A stretch of 31,437 nucleotides of DNA from HGM04593 sp045612305 (lineage in GTDB: Bacteria > Bacteroidota > Bacteroidia > Bacteroidales > Bacteroidaceae). The notes under the pieces are model-generated. The model saw only the letters and a list, made by a program, of their open reading frames with translations. It was not told where the DNA came from and ran no database searches. How positions within the stretch are numbered: the first letter of the stretch is position 1; every line of letters begins with the position of its first letter. The DNA lies in assembly GCA_045612305.1 (NCBI GenBank), contig JAZKYU010000020.1:1-31437 (forward strand), read 5' to 3'. This document shows, piece by piece, positions 7,424 to 16,471 of this stretch. A program made the translations under genes and the position numbers.

Positions 7424-9271
7424 TTAACGCTTGAATTTTTTATCAATTTCGCTGTCGCCAAACAGGTAAATAACCGGCAAACCATCGGGGGTGTGCTGCG
7501 GCATAGTGGTCTCGAAAAGCTCTGCAACAAGAGTCTCCATCTCGCCTGCCGAGAGTACCTGCCCCACCGCTATCGACATCTGTTTTGCCACTGAGAGGGC
7601 TATCTTTTCGTAAATTTTCTCGCGCGCTTCACCGGTCTGCTCAAGCACAGAAGCTACAATATCGCTCAAAAGCGCCACAGGCTCCACACCATCGAGCCCT
7701 GCAGGCACGGCATTGATGGCATAACTACCGCCACCAAGCGAGGAGAGGTCGAAGCCCAAGGAGGTAAGTTCCTCGGTTATACCCTCGAGCGCAAGGCTCT
7801 CGTTTAGAGAGAAGTCGGCACGCTCGGGGAAAAGCAGGCCTTGTGAGTGCCCACGCTTGTTGTAGAGCTGCGCTTTGTACCTCTCAAAGAGCACCCTTAC
7901 GTGGGCACGGCGTTGATGCACAAGCAACAAGCCTTCGCCCGACGACACAAGGATATACTGTCCTTTGTACTGCGCAAGGGGCACATATTCCTGGGACGCA
8001 AAGGCCGGGGATATATCGGGCAGAGAGGAGAGAGGAACGTCGTCGCCCTGAAGCGAGGGCACATCTTCGTTCACCGTATGCTCTTCTCCCTGGTTGTATA
8101 GATTTTCCCACCACGAGTTATCGGCCTTGCGATACTCGGGGGCATTTTTCTTAAAGGGGTTGTAAGAGGGGTCGTAAGATATTACAGGAGCCGAAAGAGA
8201 GGCTCTTTCCTCTTTCTCGAAGCTCTCCATCACCGGAATTTCGGGCACCTCGTCGGAGTTAAAATCGAGAGCCGGCGCCACGTTGAAACGCCCAAGCGCT
8301 TCGCGCACCGCCGCAAGAATAATCTTCCACAAATTGGGCTCGTCCTCGAACTTTATCTCTGTTTTTGTGGGGTGTATATTCACATCTATCTGCGAAGGAT
8401 CTACGTTGAAACAGAGGAAGAAAGGCACCTGCTCGCCCGCCGGTATAAGATTTTGATAGGCCTCTTGCACGGCCTTTGCAAAATAGGCGTGACGCATATA
8501 TCGCCCGTTAACAAAGAAATATTGCAACGCACCTTTCTTGCGAGCACTCTCGGGGAAGCCCACAAAGCCTTTTATCTTAACAAGCGTGCTATCGACCGAC
8601 ACCTCCACTAGTTGCGTGTTTATCTTCTTGCCGAAGATATTAACTATCCTCTGACGAAAAGATGATGCGGGCAACAGCGAAAGCTCCACACCGTTGTGCA
8701 AGAGAGAAAACTCTACATCGCTGTTTATAAGGGCCACCTTTTCGTACTCCGAAACTATGTTATTAAGCTCGGTTTGAGTGGATTTTAAAAACTTGCGACG
8801 TGCGGGTATGTTGTAGAAAAGGTTTTTCACCTTAAAGTTACTGCCGGCAGGCGCCGCAACAGCTTCCTGCAGCTCTAGTTGAGAGCCCGACATAGCTATG
8901 CGCGTGCCAAGTTCGTCGTCGGCTCTGCGGGTTACAAGCTCCACCTGCGACACCGCCACAATAGAAGCAAGTGCCTCACCACGGAAGCCCATAGTATTGA
9001 GTGCAAAGAGATCCTCGGCACGTTTTATCTTGGATGTTGCGTGGCGCTCAAAGGAGAGGCGCGCATCGGTCTCGGACATACCCACACCATTATCTATAAC
9101 CTGTATAAGAGTGCGCCCACCATCGCTAACAAGGACCTGCACCTTGGTTGCTCCGGCGTCTATAGCGTTCTCCATAAGCTCCTTAACCACAGAGGAGGGG
9201 CGCTGCACCACCTCACCCGCAGCTATTTGGTTGGCAACGGAATCGGGTAATAAATGTATTATATCCTGCAT
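7424..9271 (-). CDS. mutL: DNA mismatch repair protein MutL
   Basis: MutL couples MutS mismatch recognition to strand removal. The N-terminal GHKL ATPase domain is complete: ELMENAIDAGA with the catalytic Glu at residue 31, DNGVGM, and GFRGEALASI. It is followed by the transducer domain with INVNIHPTK-type sequence (DVNIHPTKTEIKF). After a variable linker (about residues 340-420), the C-terminal dimerisation domain carries VHQRRAHVRVLFE at residues 451-463 where endonuclease-type MutL proteins have DQHAAHERVLYE. The metal-binding Asp is His, and His and Glu are also replaced. The C-terminal zinc-type motif CPHGRP is also absent (MPQHTPDGLP instead). Length (615) is normal. It is the last gene of the recQ-to-mutL series, 10 nt after a small membrane protein gene. 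Confidence 0.95.
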   Translation of the reverse strand: MQDIIHLLPDSVANQIAAGEVVQRPSSVVKELMENAIDAGATKVQVLVSDGGRTLIQVIDNGVGMSETDARLSFERHATSKIKRAEDLFALNTMGFRGEALASIVAVSQVELVTRRADDELGTRIAMSGSQLELQEAVAAPAGSNFKVKNLFYNIPARRKFLKSTQTELNNIVSEYEKVALINSDVEFSLLHNGVELSLLPASSFRQRIVNIFGKKINTQLVEVSVDSTLVKIKGFVGFPESARKKGALQYFFVNGRYMRHAYFAKAVQEAYQNLIPAGEQVPFFLCFNVDPSQIDVNIHPTKTEIKFEDEPNLWKIILAAVREALGRFNVAPALDFNSDEVPEIPVMESFEKEERASLSAPVISYDPSYNPFKKNAPEYRKADNSWWENLYNQGEEHTVNEDVPSLQGDDVPLSSLPDISPAFASQEYVPLAQYKGQYILVSSGEGLLLVHQRRAHVRVLFERYKAQLYNKRGHSQGLLFPERADFSLNESLALEGITEELTSLGFDLSSLGGGSYAINAVPAGLDGVEPVALLSDIVASVLEQTGEAREKIYEKIALSVAKQMSIAVGQVLSAGEMETLVAELFETTMPQHTPDGLPVIYLFGDSEIDKKFKR

Positions 9272-9281
9272 TGCAAGTTTT

Positions 9282-9578
9282 TTATAAAGCCCAAGAGCCT
9301 GTTAGTAGATAGTGTAAAACATAAAGGGCGACAAGCAAGCCCACTATAAGTGTAGGGGTTTTAAAATGGCCGTCGCTTTGCTTGCGACGTTTAAGGTGCG
9401 TGGTAGAGTTTTGGAACACCCCCTGCAGGCGCTCCTTGTAGGTACTCTCCTCGGGAGGCAACATACCAAGGTCACGCTTTGCATTGTTCACGATTTTATC
9501 GAGCTTCTCGCGACGCTCGTCAACATAAATATACTTGTGCTCAAATTTGCGAGGAGCACCCATCTTGAAAAAGCCCAT
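9282..9578 (-). CDS. Small conserved membrane protein of unknown function
   Basis: A 98-residue protein with no domain I recognise. The first approximately 70 residues are highly charged (KFEHKYIYVDERREKLDKIV, then RDLGMLPPEES and HLKRRKQSDGHFKTP). One hydrophobic segment ends the protein (TLIVGLLVALYVLHYLL, about residues 75-92), so it looks like a tail-anchored single-pass membrane protein with its basic region in the cytosol. It is wedged 7 nt after the OstA-like gene and 10 nt before mutL and must be co-transcribed. From memory, small proteins of this shape occur between OstA and MutL genes in other Bacteroidales. That recollection is not verified here. Confidence 0.8.
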   Translation of the reverse strand: MGFFKMGAPRKFEHKYIYVDERREKLDKIVNNAKRDLGMLPPEESTYKERLQGVFQNSTTHLKRRKQSDGHFKTPTLIVGLLVALYVLHYLLTGSWAL

Positions 9579-9585
9579 CGCAACT

Positions 9586-11238
9586 CTATTTTTTACTATT
9601 AAACCTGTCGAGCGTGGGCAGGGGGATAGCCTCGCGGTTAATAACCTTAAGCATCATATCCTTTGCCTTGCCGCGCCAGTTAAATATATCATCCTTGCTT
9701 GTGGGGCGCACATAGTCGAACCACGCAAAGTTGTCGAGATATTTTTCCTTGACCGGAGCCTTGCTCAAGGGGTAGAAGACACCTTTGGAATTATTGGGGA
9801 TAACGATTCTGTCCATCTGCCCATCCTTCATATAGGCCGAAATTTTGCCGGCGGCGGTTGTGTTCATACCCATAATGATGCTGTCGTTGTCCATAGGGAA
9901 GTAAACGACGTGTGCACCACCTATAACGTGCATAGTACTAAGCTTGCCATTATCAAAATAGAACCTCATCTCACGGCCGTTTATCTGGTTGTAGTTCACT
10001 GAATCCATCTTTTCGGCATAGAGAGTTTGGTTTATAACGTGCACCCAATCTATTGAGGAGCTGTCCATATACATCTTTATCTCCTCGCCCACAAGCTGTA
10101 TGCCCCCGTTCCACAAGATGGGGTCTTTATACATAGTCATACAAGAGTCGCGCGAGTCGAACACAAGAGAGTCGCAAACAGCCTGCATAGACTCGCTAAA
10201 AGCGCGCACCTTGTGGCAAGCCCTTATGGCCCTGTAGAGAGAGTCGGTATTGAGGTTGGCACTCACGGCCCAAATAGTGTCGGCGTGGAGGTAGAGAGAG
10301 TCTTTTTGCGAAAAGTCCACAACCACGGCACGATCGGTTACATAAGCCGAGTCGACAATCTCGTTCATATAGCTATACTCGCCGGTGAGCATATTTTTAT
10401 TGTCGGGGTCGACATAAATAATATTGCCAAATATCTCGCTCACCCCAGCTGCCATATCGTAGTATATGGAGTCGGCGGTGATGTTTCTTTCTCCGTTGTA
10501 GAGCACCGAGCGGTTGAGCAAGGTTGCCTTGCGCGCCACGGTGTTGTATATACCCTTTTCCGAATAAACGCGGTTATCGACCCCGTTGTATATATTTGTG
10601 GGGCCCAGTATAGTAGCCACCCTTGTTGCGGTGTTGTACTGCAACGTGTCGGACTGCATAGTAAACTGCGGGTTTTGCAAATTTACATCGTTGTTGAAGA
10701 CCGCCACCTTTGTGCCCACGCGATACTCTCCAAAATGGGAATCGAGGGTGCTCTCACCGTCGAAGAGCGAGCCGCCATTAAAGTAGTAGCCTCGGTTTGT
10801 GTTTCGGTCAAAGTCGAGGCTGTCGGTCTCGAGAACAGTGTTTTTGTCTACAAGCTTCACATTATTGCGCACGCGGGCGAGGTTGGTGTCGCCATTGTAG
10901 TCGAGATAGTCGCCGTAGAGGAAGAGGGTGTCGCCCTGCTCCATCTTCACGTGCCCAAACGCCTGCACTGAGTTTTTCTTAGTGAAAAAATAGGCGCTGT
11001 CGCAGTACATATACATACTGTCGCGACGGAAAGAGACATCGCCCACAAGGATAAAAGCATCGGGCACACGCACCTTGTCGAACTTTGTGGTGTCGGCGTG
11101 CAGAAGATACACGTAGGTGCGTTTCTTTTGCTGCAGCGTGTCGCTCTCTTGAGCCTGCGAAGCAACCCCACTAGGGCTTTGCGCAGAGGCAAACGACACC
11201 AGCAGGAGAGATAATATTAAAAATTTTATTCTCGTCAT
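9586..11238 (-). CDS. OstA/LptA-like periplasmic protein
   Basis: This 550-residue exported protein has a signal peptide ending near ASAQ (residue 20). Its long central part repeats short beta-strand units such as LFLYGDYLDYNGDTNLARVRNNVKLVDKNTVLETDSLDF. These are typical of the beta-jellyroll of LptA and the periplasmic part of LptD (OstA family), which carries lipopolysaccharide across the periplasm. It is much longer than E. coli LptA (185 residues) and lacks an obvious LptD barrel. This fits the Bacteroidetes OstA-like proteins rather than either classical component. It lies 11 nt after the SurA-like gene, consistent with an outer membrane assembly role. LptB is encoded separately at 22362-23153. 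Confidence 0.82.
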   Translation of the reverse strand: MTRIKFLILSLLLVSFASAQSPSGVASQAQESDTLQQKKRTYVYLLHADTTKFDKVRVPDAFILVGDVSFRRDSMYMYCDSAYFFTKKNSVQAFGHVKMEQGDTLFLYGDYLDYNGDTNLARVRNNVKLVDKNTVLETDSLDFDRNTNRGYYFNGGSLFDGESTLDSHFGEYRVGTKVAVFNNDVNLQNPQFTMQSDTLQYNTATRVATILGPTNIYNGVDNRVYSEKGIYNTVARKATLLNRSVLYNGERNITADSIYYDMAAGVSEIFGNIIYVDPDNKNMLTGEYSYMNEIVDSAYVTDRAVVVDFSQKDSLYLHADTIWAVSANLNTDSLYRAIRACHKVRAFSESMQAVCDSLVFDSRDSCMTMYKDPILWNGGIQLVGEEIKMYMDSSSIDWVHVINQTLYAEKMDSVNYNQINGREMRFYFDNGKLSTMHVIGGAHVVYFPMDNDSIIMGMNTTAAGKISAYMKDGQMDRIVIPNNSKGVFYPLSKAPVKEKYLDNFAWFDYVRPTSKDDIFNWRGKAKDMMLKVINREAIPLPTLDRFNSKK

Positions 11239-11249
11239 AGGCTCAAATT

Positions 11250-12608
11250 TTATTTTTTATCCTCGTAGAACACCCAACCTGGATATTTAAAGTCTTCTTT
11301 CTTTGCGTCACCGCTCAAACGCACATAAACGTTTTTCTGTTTCTCGCGTATCCACTCATTTGTGCGTTCCTCACCCAACTTGTTCTGATACATCTCCTTC
11401 AGCACCTCGTAGTCGTCCTTTATATTGGCCTTGTGAGCATCGACCTTCGACTTTAGCTTCACTATAGCACAAATTGTTTTTCCGTTATCGAGCCTCATTG
11501 TGAAGGGGGAAGAAACCTCGCCCACCTCAAGACCGTCGATAACGCGGGCCACATCTACAGGCAGGTCTTGCAACTGAAAACGCGACGCTCCGGTCTGTTT
11601 GTTATACATTATACCATAGTTATTGTTTGTCTCCTTGTCGTAAGAGAACATATAAACAGCATCCTCGAAGGTTATAGAGTCTTTTCTTATCTCGCAGGCA
11701 AGAGAGTCGAGCGACAGCATCATCTTTTTTATGCTCTGTGTCGACACCGAGGGCTTGCGCAATATGTGGCGCACATTCACGCGGTCGCCACGCTTGTCTA
11801 TAAGCTGAATAATGTGGTAGCCATACTCGGTCTCTACAATTTTCGACACCTTTGAAGGGTCGGTAAGGTTAAAAGCAACCGTCGCAAACTCGGGAACAAA
11901 CTGTCCACGTCCTTTAAAGCCCAGCTCACCACCAAGACGTGCACTACCGGGGTCCTCGGAGTAGAGCAAAGCAAGGGTTGAGAAACTTATCTCGCCGTTA
12001 TTAACACGCTCGGTATACTCTCGCAACTCATCTTTTATGCGGTCTATCTCATCTATATCGACAGGGGGCTCAGCGGTTATTATCTGCACCTCCACCTGCT
12101 CTTGAATAAAAGGCACGCTATCCTGCGGGAGAGCCTCCAGGTAACGACGCACAAGCGAGGGAGAGACCTTTATCTCGCCCACAATCTTCTGGCGCATCAT
12201 CGACATCATGCTGTAGTTATAGAGGTTATCGTAGAGCATCTCGCGTATTTTGCGTATAGACATCTTCTGGTACTCCTCGAGTTTCTCCTTGGAGCCTGCA
12301 CGCTGTATGTACTCGTCGAGCTGTGCATCAACTTGGCGCATAAGCTGCGCTTCGTTCACTGTGACGCTATCTATCGCCGCCTGGTGCAAAAACAACTGTT
12401 GCACGGCAAGATCCTCACCCACTATGCTATAGGGGTCGCCGTCGAATTTGCGGTTATTAAGCGACCAATATTTTATAGCCTCCTCAATATCGGAACGCAA
12501 GATAGACTTGTCGCCCACAACCCACTCTATTCTGTCGATTACGTTGTCTTGAGCGCGAGAGCTGCACAACGCAAGCAGACAAAAAAACGATAATATATAT
12601 TTTCTCAT
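11250..12608 (-). CDS. SurA-like periplasmic peptidyl-prolyl isomerase
   Basis: A 452-residue exported foldase for outer membrane proteins, with a signal peptide MRKYILSFFCLLALCSSRAQ. A SurA N-terminal chaperone domain follows (IDRIEWVVGDKSILRSDIEE onward, to about residue 165). There are then two parvulin (PpiC) domains. The first is around residues 170-275, with LYSEDPGSARLGGELGFKGRGQFVPEFATVAF and YGYHIIQLIDKRGD. The second, around 280-390, is degenerate and lacks the GGELG block. The SurA arrangement is therefore N-domain, PPIase 1, PPIase 2, short C-terminal helix. It is the third of three consecutive foldase-related genes. The length and domain order match SurA (428 in E. coli) well. 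Confidence 0.9.
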   Translation of the reverse strand: MRKYILSFFCLLALCSSRAQDNVIDRIEWVVGDKSILRSDIEEAIKYWSLNNRKFDGDPYSIVGEDLAVQQLFLHQAAIDSVTVNEAQLMRQVDAQLDEYIQRAGSKEKLEEYQKMSIRKIREMLYDNLYNYSMMSMMRQKIVGEIKVSPSLVRRYLEALPQDSVPFIQEQVEVQIITAEPPVDIDEIDRIKDELREYTERVNNGEISFSTLALLYSEDPGSARLGGELGFKGRGQFVPEFATVAFNLTDPSKVSKIVETEYGYHIIQLIDKRGDRVNVRHILRKPSVSTQSIKKMMLSLDSLACEIRKDSITFEDAVYMFSYDKETNNNYGIMYNKQTGASRFQLQDLPVDVARVIDGLEVGEVSSPFTMRLDNGKTICAIVKLKSKVDAHKANIKDDYEVLKEMYQNKLGEERTNEWIREKQKNVYVRLSGDAKKEDFKYPGWVFYEDKK

Positions 12609-12654
12609 ATTAAATACAAATTATAGTGCCACGCCACAGCGTGTACACTCTTTT

Positions 12655-13515
12655 CTATTTATAATACTCTATGGTGCCTTTTTTCAAAGCCTCCTCGTAG
12701 ATGCTACGTTTTTTCTCCTTTATAAAGCCTGCCTTAAGGGAGTTTACAACAAGGTCGCGTATCTCACCTTCGACAAGCTCGAGAGGTTTCAGCGCCCCCT
12801 TCGGCACAATAGAATCGGCCGATATAAAGTAGAGAAACTCTTTATCTCTAAATTCTATGTTTGGGGTTTGTGCAAGGCGGTGCATAAGGTCGCCCACCGT
12901 CAGGCATGCCTTTTCGGCAAGGGCTGCAACACGCGCCCACTCCTCGGCTGCATACTCGTACACAACATCGTTGGCAAGGCTATACTTTTCGAGTTTCTCA
13001 AGGTCCTCCACATCGCGGCTTTTATACCACTTGCGCAACATATTCTGCTTGGGGGCAGAAACGGGTACCTTCAAGAAGAGAGCCTTTATCATAGGCTCCT
13101 CGAGCTCAAACATAACGCTGTTTTTCTCGTAAAAAGCCTGCACATCTTCGGCAGCAACCTGCAACCTCAAGCGTTGCTCTACCAAGCCCTCTTGATAGAG
13201 GTTTAGTATGAGGCTTCGTTTGTAACTCTCTACAAGCTTCTCCACCTCGCCCGTGACGGGTATATTGCGACGTGCAACATCGTAGAAAAGCGCCTCCTCT
13301 ATCCAACGGTTTATGTACTCGTTTACATATTCGGCACTATCGCCCACGGGCACGTTAGCCTCGTAGAAGCGTTGCACATCTTCTTTATACAGAAACTCTT
13401 TTCCCACACTCACAAGAGGGGTCTTCCCCTTGTAGAGTATCTCCTCTTTGCACGATGTTAGCAGCGCAAAGAGGGGACACAGAGTTAGAAGAAAAAGTTT
13501 TTTTGTCACTTTCAT
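12655..13515 (-). CDS. SurA-N-like lipoprotein lacking a clear PPIase domain
   Basis: A 286-residue probable lipoprotein: signal MKVTKKLFLLTLCPLFALLTSC with lipobox LTSC (Cys at residue 22). The region VSVGKEFLYKEDVQRFY and the following helices resemble the N-terminal chaperone part of SurA/PrsA-type proteins. A C-terminal segment (IVPKGALKPLELVEGEIRDLVVNSLKAGFI) resembles the end of a parvulin unit. The conserved GG-LG parvulin core is missing, so it is probably a chaperone without isomerase activity. It sits between two PpiC-containing genes (gaps of 23 and 46 nt), which supports a shared role in outer membrane protein folding. Confidence 0.75.
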   Translation of the reverse strand: MKVTKKLFLLTLCPLFALLTSCKEEILYKGKTPLVSVGKEFLYKEDVQRFYEANVPVGDSAEYVNEYINRWIEEALFYDVARRNIPVTGEVEKLVESYKRSLILNLYQEGLVEQRLRLQVAAEDVQAFYEKNSVMFELEEPMIKALFLKVPVSAPKQNMLRKWYKSRDVEDLEKLEKYSLANDVVYEYAAEEWARVAALAEKACLTVGDLMHRLAQTPNIEFRDKEFLYFISADSIVPKGALKPLELVEGEIRDLVVNSLKAGFIKEKKRSIYEEALKKGTIEYYK

Positions 13516-13538
13516 TCGGCAAATATAGTAAATAGAGT

Positions 13539-14963
13539 TTATTCGTGGTGATTATTAACGGTTTTTAGCACCTCTTCATCTATTTCAACATCGTACTTGC
13601 GACGAAGTTTTTTCACCCACTTTTCCTCTTTGTATTTGTTGTAGTCATCGAGCACGGCGCTCTTAACATCGGTGTAATGCTCGGGAGCGTTTATCACCTG
13701 CCCCACAACATCTACATAAGGAAGGTCTTCGCGTTTATCACCCCCGGCACCCGTGCTAAAAACAAGGCTGTCGACCCACGGGTTGTCGCCCACGGCAAAC
13801 ACGCCAAGCTCCAAACGAAGAGAGCGTTTGTCCTCTTTGTTAAAATATTCCGACGCTATGCTGCGGTATTCATCTTTTGTCTTGCCCGCAAAGACAAGCT
13901 TTGCCGAATCGAGCAACTCTTGTGTCTTTGCGAAAACAACCGCTCCGCGGAAACGAGATGTGTCGAACTTATAGTTTTTCTTGTTCTTCTTAAAGAACTT
14001 TGCAAGAGCCTTCTCTTGGTCGGCATCTTTTTTCCAAACCTCGCGGTTAGAAACCTCGAAGAAGAGCAACCCCTCGTAATACTCGCGCATAAGGTTGCCA
14101 AACTCGGGATACTTACTCTCGAGCAAACTATTCTCTTTTGCAAGCGCCTCCTCGGGAGTGATGTTACCACCGTATGCTTTTGCAAGCTCGGTGCCCTTCT
14201 TTAGACGGGCTTTTTTCTGTATGTTATCCTTCTCGAGCATCTGCATTATCGCCCTCTTATACTGTGCAAAAGTTCCAAAGGGGCGTGTAGATATTCTCTT
14301 TACAATATGATATGCGGCGGGAGACCTGAAGGGCGTTGAATACTCCCCGTCGGCAAGCGCAAAGGCAGCTTTTTCAAATTCCTCGTAAACCTGGCTGCGC
14401 ATTATCTCGACAGGTCTCAGATAAGTCAACGGCATATCTATGTAGAGCGCAACCTCGTCGAAAGAGCTGCCGTTCTGCAACTTCGCGTAAGCAGTGTCCA
14501 TCTTTGCCTTTGCTGCTGCAACCTCTTGCGGGGTAGCCTTCTGCGACACAGGTATAGCAAGGTGCATAACTTTGAGTATACCATCCTTACCTATAGTCGA
14601 TGAGTCTTTCGAGAAGATGCGATAGGCCTCTAGCTCCACAAAATCCTTGTCGGTGAGATACTCTTCGGCAAACGCTGCACGATCCTTCTCATACTCTTTT
14701 TTAAAAGATGTAAGGGTGTCGAGCTTCTGCGCCTTGGCCTCAGCCACCTTGAGTTTAAAGTTCACAAACATAGGCAGATACTCCTCGACAGAGTATGCTG
14801 CACCATCTTGCCCTGTGTTGTTCTTGTTGAACGCATACTCAAACTCGGAGCGGGTAACTGCGGTACCGGCCACCCTCATAAGCACAGGGTCGCTCTCTTG
14901 TGCAAAGAGAGCTGACCATGTAAAGAGGGCCGCTATGGCCAAAAAGTATTTACTTATATTCAT
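13539..14963 (-). CDS. PpiC-type periplasmic peptidyl-prolyl isomerase
   Basis: A 474-residue exported protein. I place the start at 14963 (MNISKYFLAIAALFTWSALFAQ, a clean signal peptide). A longer frame from 15014 would overlap the guaB end and adds 17 residues before the signal. After a SurA-N-like region there is one parvulin domain at about residues 125-235 (ILKVMHLAIPV, SFDEVALYIDM, AAFALADGEYSTPFRSPAAYHIVKRI). The C-terminal approximately 230 residues are charged and helical, and end in a degenerate second parvulin-like unit (LDDYNKYKEEKWVKKLRRKYDVEID). It lies 4 nt after guaB and is the first of the foldase trio. The target proteins are unknown. Confidence 0.85.
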   Translation of the reverse strand: MNISKYFLAIAALFTWSALFAQESDPVLMRVAGTAVTRSEFEYAFNKNNTGQDGAAYSVEEYLPMFVNFKLKVAEAKAQKLDTLTSFKKEYEKDRAAFAEEYLTDKDFVELEAYRIFSKDSSTIGKDGILKVMHLAIPVSQKATPQEVAAAKAKMDTAYAKLQNGSSFDEVALYIDMPLTYLRPVEIMRSQVYEEFEKAAFALADGEYSTPFRSPAAYHIVKRISTRPFGTFAQYKRAIMQMLEKDNIQKKARLKKGTELAKAYGGNITPEEALAKENSLLESKYPEFGNLMREYYEGLLFFEVSNREVWKKDADQEKALAKFFKKNKKNYKFDTSRFRGAVVFAKTQELLDSAKLVFAGKTKDEYRSIASEYFNKEDKRSLRLELGVFAVGDNPWVDSLVFSTGAGGDKREDLPYVDVVGQVINAPEHYTDVKSAVLDDYNKYKEEKWVKKLRRKYDVEIDEEVLKTVNNHHE

Positions 14964-14967
14964 TTTT

Positions 14968-16446
14968 TTATTCGGGACGGCTATAGTTGGGAGCCTCGCT
15001 GGTGATGGCAACATCGTGGGGGTGGCTCTCCAGCACGCCGGCGTTTGTTATACGTACAAATTTTGCGTTATGCAAGGTTGCAATATCGGGGGCACCACAA
15101 TAACCCATACCGCTACGCAAACCTCCCACAAGCTGGTATATAACCTCCTGAAGAGTACCTTTATAGGGCACACGAGCTGCGATACCCTCGGGAACAAGTT
15201 TTTTCTTGTCGGCGGTGTCCGACTGGAAGTATCTATCCTTAGAGCCACACTCCATAGCCTCCAAAGAGCCCATACCGCGATAAGCCTTAAACTTACGGCC
15301 GTTAAAGATAATTGTGTTGCCGGGAGACTCCTCGGTACCTGCAACAAGCGAGCCTATCATCACACAATAACCACCTGCTGCAAGAGCCTTAACAACATCG
15401 CCCGAGTAACGCAAGCCACCGTCAGCAATCAAGGGAACACCTGTACCCTCAAGGGCTTTTGCCACATCGTATACAGCTGAAAGCTGGGGTACACCCACAC
15501 CGGCAACCACACGTGTGGTGCAGATAGAGCCGGGGCCTATACCAACCTTAACAGCGTCGGCACCCGCCTCGACGAGCATCTTTGCAGCCTCTCCTGTTGC
15601 TACGTTACCAACAACTATATCAATCTGGGGGAAGGCAGCTTTTGCCTCTTTCAACTTATTTACAACACCTGCAGAGTGGCCGTGTGCAGTATCGATAACG
15701 ATAGCGTCGACACCAGCCTCAACAAGAGCGCGCATACGGTCCATAGCGTCAACAGTAACGCCGACACCTGCAGCAACACGCAAGCGACCCTTAGCATCTT
15801 TACAAGCCATAGGTTTGTCTTTGGCCTTTGTGATATCTTTGTAGGTGATGAGACCTATGAGCTTGCCGTCGCTGTCGACAACGGGGAGCTTTTCAATCTT
15901 GTTCTCACGCAAAATTTTTGCAGCCGACTCCATATCGGTCTTCTGGTGAGTAACAACAAGATTCTCGCTTGTCATAACCTCGCTCACAGGGCGGTTCATA
16001 TTAACCTCGAAACGGAGGTCGCGGTTGGTAACGATACCAACAAGTCTCTTCTCCTCGTCGACAACGGGGATACCACCAATATGATATTCGGCCATAAGGT
16101 CGAGAGCGTCTTTAACTGTAGCAGCCACCTTTATGGTAACAGGGTCGTAAATCATACCGTTCTCGGCACGCTTAACGATTGCCACCTGATGCGCCTGCTC
16201 GGCTATAGACATATTCTTGTGTATAACACCGATACCACCCTCACGAGCTATGGCTATAGCCATCTTAGCCTCGGTTACAGTGTCCATCGCTGCTGTAACA
16301 AACGGGATATTGAGGTCGATGTTACGCGAAAACTTAGTCTTCATACTAACCTCCTTGGGCAAAACCTCGGAGTATGCGGGAATGAGCAACACATCGTCGT
16401 ATGTGAGGCCGTCCATAGCAATCTTGTCTTTAATAAAATCGTTCAT
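14968..16446 (-). CDS. guaB: Inosine-5'-monophosphate dehydrogenase
   Basis: This 492-residue cytosolic enzyme oxidises IMP to XMP with NAD, the committed step to guanine nucleotides. The TIM-barrel N-terminus has LTYDDVLLIPAYSEVLP. Two CBS domains (about residues 95-210) follow; they bind regulatory nucleotides in this family. The catalytic loop is GIGPGSICTTRVVAGVGVPQ with the nucleophilic Cys at residue 309. The flap and the MGSLEAM loop (YRGMGSLEAMECGSKDRYFQ) are present and the length is standard. It lies 25 nt after recQ and 4 nt before a foldase gene, so it shares the recQ promoter. Confidence 0.97.
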   Translation of the reverse strand: MNDFIKDKIAMDGLTYDDVLLIPAYSEVLPKEVSMKTKFSRNIDLNIPFVTAAMDTVTEAKMAIAIAREGGIGVIHKNMSIAEQAHQVAIVKRAENGMIYDPVTIKVAATVKDALDLMAEYHIGGIPVVDEEKRLVGIVTNRDLRFEVNMNRPVSEVMTSENLVVTHQKTDMESAAKILRENKIEKLPVVDSDGKLIGLITYKDITKAKDKPMACKDAKGRLRVAAGVGVTVDAMDRMRALVEAGVDAIVIDTAHGHSAGVVNKLKEAKAAFPQIDIVVGNVATGEAAKMLVEAGADAVKVGIGPGSICTTRVVAGVGVPQLSAVYDVAKALEGTGVPLIADGGLRYSGDVVKALAAGGYCVMIGSLVAGTEESPGNTIIFNGRKFKAYRGMGSLEAMECGSKDRYFQSDTADKKKLVPEGIAARVPYKGTLQEVIYQLVGGLRSGMGYCGAPDIATLHNAKFVRITNAGVLESHPHDVAITSEAPNYSRPE

Positions 16447-16471
16447 ATATTTAACTTTTTGTTTCTTCTGT

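Noticed and set aside
10213..10971. A 252-codon plus-strand frame opposite the OstA-like gene
   Set aside because: Antisense shadow; the minus-strand product has a signal peptide and family-like repeats.
14964..15014. A longer start for the first foldase gene that overlaps guaB
   Set aside because: The extra 17 residues precede a perfect signal peptide and would overlap the end of guaB; the start at 14963 is preferred.
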